In this document: positions 5,052-6,131 of the stretch, piece after piece
How the letters are laid out: each line of letters starts with the position of its first letter
Numbering within the stretch: the first letter of the stretch is position 1
NCBI GenBank assembly: GCA_019057975.1
Contig: JAHLWJ010000275.1
Span: forward strand, 1 to 6,131
Source of the DNA: Promethearchaeota archaeon
GTDB lineage: Archaea > Asgardarchaeota > Lokiarchaeia > Sigynarchaeales > SOKP01
DNA: 6,131 nucleotides
Reading direction: 5' to 3'
Program-made: the position numbers and the translations under genes
The notes under the pieces: generated by a model
Seen by the model: only the letters and a program-made list of their open reading frames with translations
Databases searched by the model: none
Told to the model about the DNA's origin: nothing

Positions 5052-5531
5052 CTATTTTTCTTTATCTGAACATTCATCACACAATCCATAAAATTGAATA
5101 GTGTGATTTTTAATTTCAAAATTATATTTTTTAGAAAGTTCTTTTTCTGTTTTTTTAAGTAGTTCTAACTCTTCATCAACAAAATCCGTATAATCGATTA
5201 TCCGACCGCAATTAGTACATATTAAATGATGATGGTGTGATGGTTCTTCTGGACCTCGTGATAATTCATACCTTGCTCGTCCATCACCAAAATCAAATTT
5301 AAAGACCAAGCCCATATTAACTAATAACTCTAAAGTTCGGTAAACAGTAGTAAGACCAATAGCCGGATAAATATTATGTACTTTTAAATATATATCCTCT
5401 GCGCTTAAATGTTCTTTTGACTCATCTAAAACCTGTAAAATAATTTGACGAGGAATAGTAATCCTATAACCACAGCCTCTAAATTCACCGTGCCACCACT
5501 TTGCTGGTCCTTTGCCCCATCTTCCCGGCAT
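5052..5531 (-). CDS. Fur-family metal-dependent transcriptional regulator (Fur or PerR type)
   Basis: At 159 residues it has full Fur length plus a basic, Trp/Gly-rich N-terminal extension (MPGRWGKGPAKWWHGEFRG). The winged helix begins at GYRIT (21-25); TTVYRTLELL at 61-70 is the DNA-reading helix. The regulatory metal ligands are visible: H41, E89, the HHHH run at 99-102 and D113. The structural zinc site is C105/C108 plus C151/C154. The protein senses iron or peroxide and binds AT-rich 19-bp operators as a dimer. D113, in CGRIID, is at the position where Bacillus PerR has its Asp (D104) and Fur usually Glu, so Fur and PerR remain open. The ATG at 5529-5531 is preceded by a weak GAAAGGG site. 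A Fur box overlapping its promoter implies autoregulation. Confidence 0.94.
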   Translation of the reverse strand: MPGRWGKGPAKWWHGEFRGCGYRITIPRQIILQVLDESKEHLSAEDIYLKVHNIYPAIGLTTVYRTLELLVNMGLVFKFDFGDGRARYELSRGPEEPSHHHHLICTNCGRIIDYTDFVDEELELLKKTEKELSKKYNFEIKNHTIQFYGLCDECSDKEK

Positions 5532-5551
5532 AATATTAGCCCTTTCTTATT

Positions 5552-5570
5552 GATAATGATTACCATTAAC
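5552..5570 (-). promoter_or_regulatory. Fur box over the start site of the fur-family gene
   Basis: GATAATGATTACCATTAAC matches the Fur consensus at 16 of 19 positions. It begins immediately downstream of the -10 box at 5571-5576 and therefore covers the expected transcription start, an arrangement that gives repression by occlusion. It lies 20 bases upstream of the ATG. Confidence 0.82.
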
Positions 5571-5599
5571 ATAATATACTAAATAAATTCTTTTGTCAA
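5571..5599 (-). promoter_or_regulatory. Sigma-70 promoter of the fur-family gene and probably the locus
   Basis: On the minus strand TTGACA (-35, bases 5594-5599) and TATTAT (-10, bases 5571-5576) are separated by exactly 17 bases. This is the strongest promoter visible in the window and directs transcription leftward into the regulator gene and possibly the genes beyond it. Confidence 0.82.
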
Positions 5600-5615
5600 A
5601 TATTTTTAGTACACT

Positions 5616-5692
5616 AAAAGCGAAAAGCGAAAAACCAAAAACCATAATTCAAAACCTATATAGCGTGGAGCGTACAGCGTATAGCGTATAGT
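5616..5692. repeat. Degenerate 7-bp tandem array (11 units)
   Basis: Read in sevens from 5616, eleven units stay in register with no inserted or lost base. The first four are AAAAGCG twice and AAAAACC twice; the last four are GTGGAGC, GTACAGC, GTATAGC and GTATAGT. Adjacent units resemble each other and the consensus drifts along the array. It lies just upstream of the fur promoter. From 5693 to 5813 I see nothing but AT-rich spacer. Confidence 0.7.
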
Positions 5693-5813
5693 TAAAAAAT
5701 ACACTAATATGCGTAATATTTAATATTGGTTGACTGACTAATTAAATTCATATTGAGTAAAATCATACAGAATTTTTAGCTCACAATATATACAAATATT
5801 GTTTTTAAGGTAA

Positions 5814-5859
5814 GGGTCGAATTTATCCGACCCGAAACGGGTTCGATAAATCGAAGCCC
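5814..5859. repeat. Long imperfect inverted repeat around a CGGGTTCG-type core
   Basis: Two arms of about 21 bases pair around an AAA loop (5835-5837), with small bulges near the outer end and inside. Each arm also contains its own short palindrome (GGGTCG with CGACCC at 5814-5833; TTCGA with TCGAA at 5842-5855), so cruciform or double-hairpin folding is possible. It joins directly onto hairpin C. No gene is involved. Confidence 0.6.
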
Positions 5860-5861
5860 TT

Positions 5862-5884
5862 GACAGGCGAGACGCCTGTCCTAC
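5862..5884 (-). repeat. GTAG-headed REP-like hairpin C
   Basis: A perfect 8-bp inverted repeat (GACAGGCG and CGCCTGTC, loop of three) is followed by CTAC at 5881-5884, giving GTAG immediately before the stem on the minus strand. The stem differs completely from hairpins A, B and D. Confidence 0.7.
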
Positions 5885-5892
5885 GATTAGTG

Positions 5893-5915
5893 GGCTCAAT
5901 GAATTGAGCCTCTAC
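5893..5915 (-). repeat. GTAG-headed REP-like hairpin D
   Basis: A perfect 8-bp inverted repeat (GGCTCAAT and ATTGAGCC, loop of two) is followed by one T and CTAC at 5912-5915. It lies eight bases from hairpin C in the same orientation, a second doublet like A and B. Confidence 0.65.
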
Positions 5916-5939
5916 ACGCTATATATTCTACGTTAAAGT

Positions 5940-6037
5940 ACGAGATACGAGATACAATTCACGAGATATGAATTTGGATTCTGACTCCTGGCTTCTGGAT
6001 TCTTCACTATATACTATACACTCGATACTCGATACTA
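5940..6037. repeat. Degenerate 7-bp tandem array (14 units)
   Basis: The stretch divides into fourteen heptamers without a single indel. Three subfamilies follow one another: ACGAGAT units (5940-5953 and 5961-5967), TGGATTC/TGACTCC/TGGCTTC units (5975-6002) and TATACTA/GATACTC/GATACTA units (6010-6037). It ends at a T-run next to the stop of the right-edge gene. It does not have the long identical repeats and unique spacers of a CRISPR array. Confidence 0.75.
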
Positions 6038-6042
6038 TTTTT

Positions 6043-6131
6043 TTAATATACAAATCGAGTAATGGTTGCTAAAATAACGGCTAAAATAGAAGTAAAAGCC
6101 ATAGTAAATAAAGTCCGTTTACTCCCAATTT
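6043..6131 (-). CDS. C-terminal end of a probable membrane protein (cut by window edge)
   Basis: An open frame enters from the right edge and stops at TAA (6043-6045), giving 28 visible residues. They read as a short basic stretch (GSKRT) and then an uninterrupted hydrophobic segment of about 17 residues (LFTMAFTSILAVILAT), ending TRFVY. This looks like the last transmembrane helix of a permease-type protein. The fragment is too short to name a family. The frame is below usual length limits, and chance cannot be excluded. Confidence 0.5.
   Translation of the reverse strand, partial: IGSKRTLFTMAFTSILAVILATITRFVY

Noticed and set aside
647..5640. Sigma-54 promoter, as in known ORP operons
   Set aside because: I looked for a TGGCAC-N5-TTGC pattern on the minus strand upstream of the genes and saw none; a TGGCACC at 3737-3743 lies inside a gene and lacks the second half.
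5616..6037. Possible CRISPR array
   Set aside because: The units are 7 bp, degenerate and contiguous, with no unique spacers of uniform length and no cas genes visible.

Overview
The window is AT-rich bacterial DNA. By eye it is roughly one third G+C, not counted. Every gene I can support lies on the minus strand, so transcription runs from high to low coordinates. The gene content suggests a strict anaerobe: two MinD-type ATPases each carrying two [4Fe-4S] ferredoxin motifs, two NifX/orange-protein-like small proteins, an FmdB zinc ribbon, glycine-rich MPRG proteins, a radical SAM enzyme and a Fur-family regulator. No ribosomal or other marker gene is present. A low-GC, poorly cultured anaerobic lineage is a guess, based partly on repeat-rich intergenic spacers.

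Layout in the direction of transcription: (1) 6043-6131 is the tail of a probable membrane protein that enters from the right edge. (2) 5532-6042 is a 511-base gene-free spacer. It holds two degenerate 7-bp tandem arrays (5940-6037 and 5616-5692), a cluster of hairpins (5814-5915), and a strong sigma-70 promoter with a Fur box (5552-5599). (3) 5052-5531 encodes the Fur-family regulator. (4) A second Fur box (5008-5026) precedes 4603-4959, a DUF5320-like MPRGDGTGP protein. (5) A perfect 40-bp palindrome (4550-4589) separates it from an FmdB-family protein with a GTG start (4251-4508). (6) A small Gly/Tyr-rich MPRG protein follows (3957-4184). (7) Two NifX/MTH1175-type proteins lie at 3432-3806 and 2849-3247, with a pair of GTAG-headed hairpins between them. 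(8) A tight trio completes the block: an MPRGDGTGP zinc-ribbon protein (2452-2664) and two ferredoxin-MinD ATPases (1555-2427 and 647-1510), separated by only 24 and 44 bases. (9) A 303-base spacer (344-646) carries microrepeats and a GC-rich REP-like hairpin. (10) A radical SAM enzyme of the COG0731 type (1-343) runs off the left edge.

My reading is that the genes from 5531 down to 647 form an iron- or peroxide-responsive locus for building or carrying a metal-sulfur cofactor. The paired ferredoxin-MinD ATPases plus NifX/MTH1175-type proteins match the core of the orange protein (ORP) system of sulfate reducers, where a small protein of this family holds a Mo-Cu sulfide cluster. What is unusual here is the Fur-family gene with two Fur-like boxes at the head of the locus, plus four proteins that begin with related Met-Pro-Arg/Gly-rich tags. 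The actual metal and physiological role cannot be read from the sequence.
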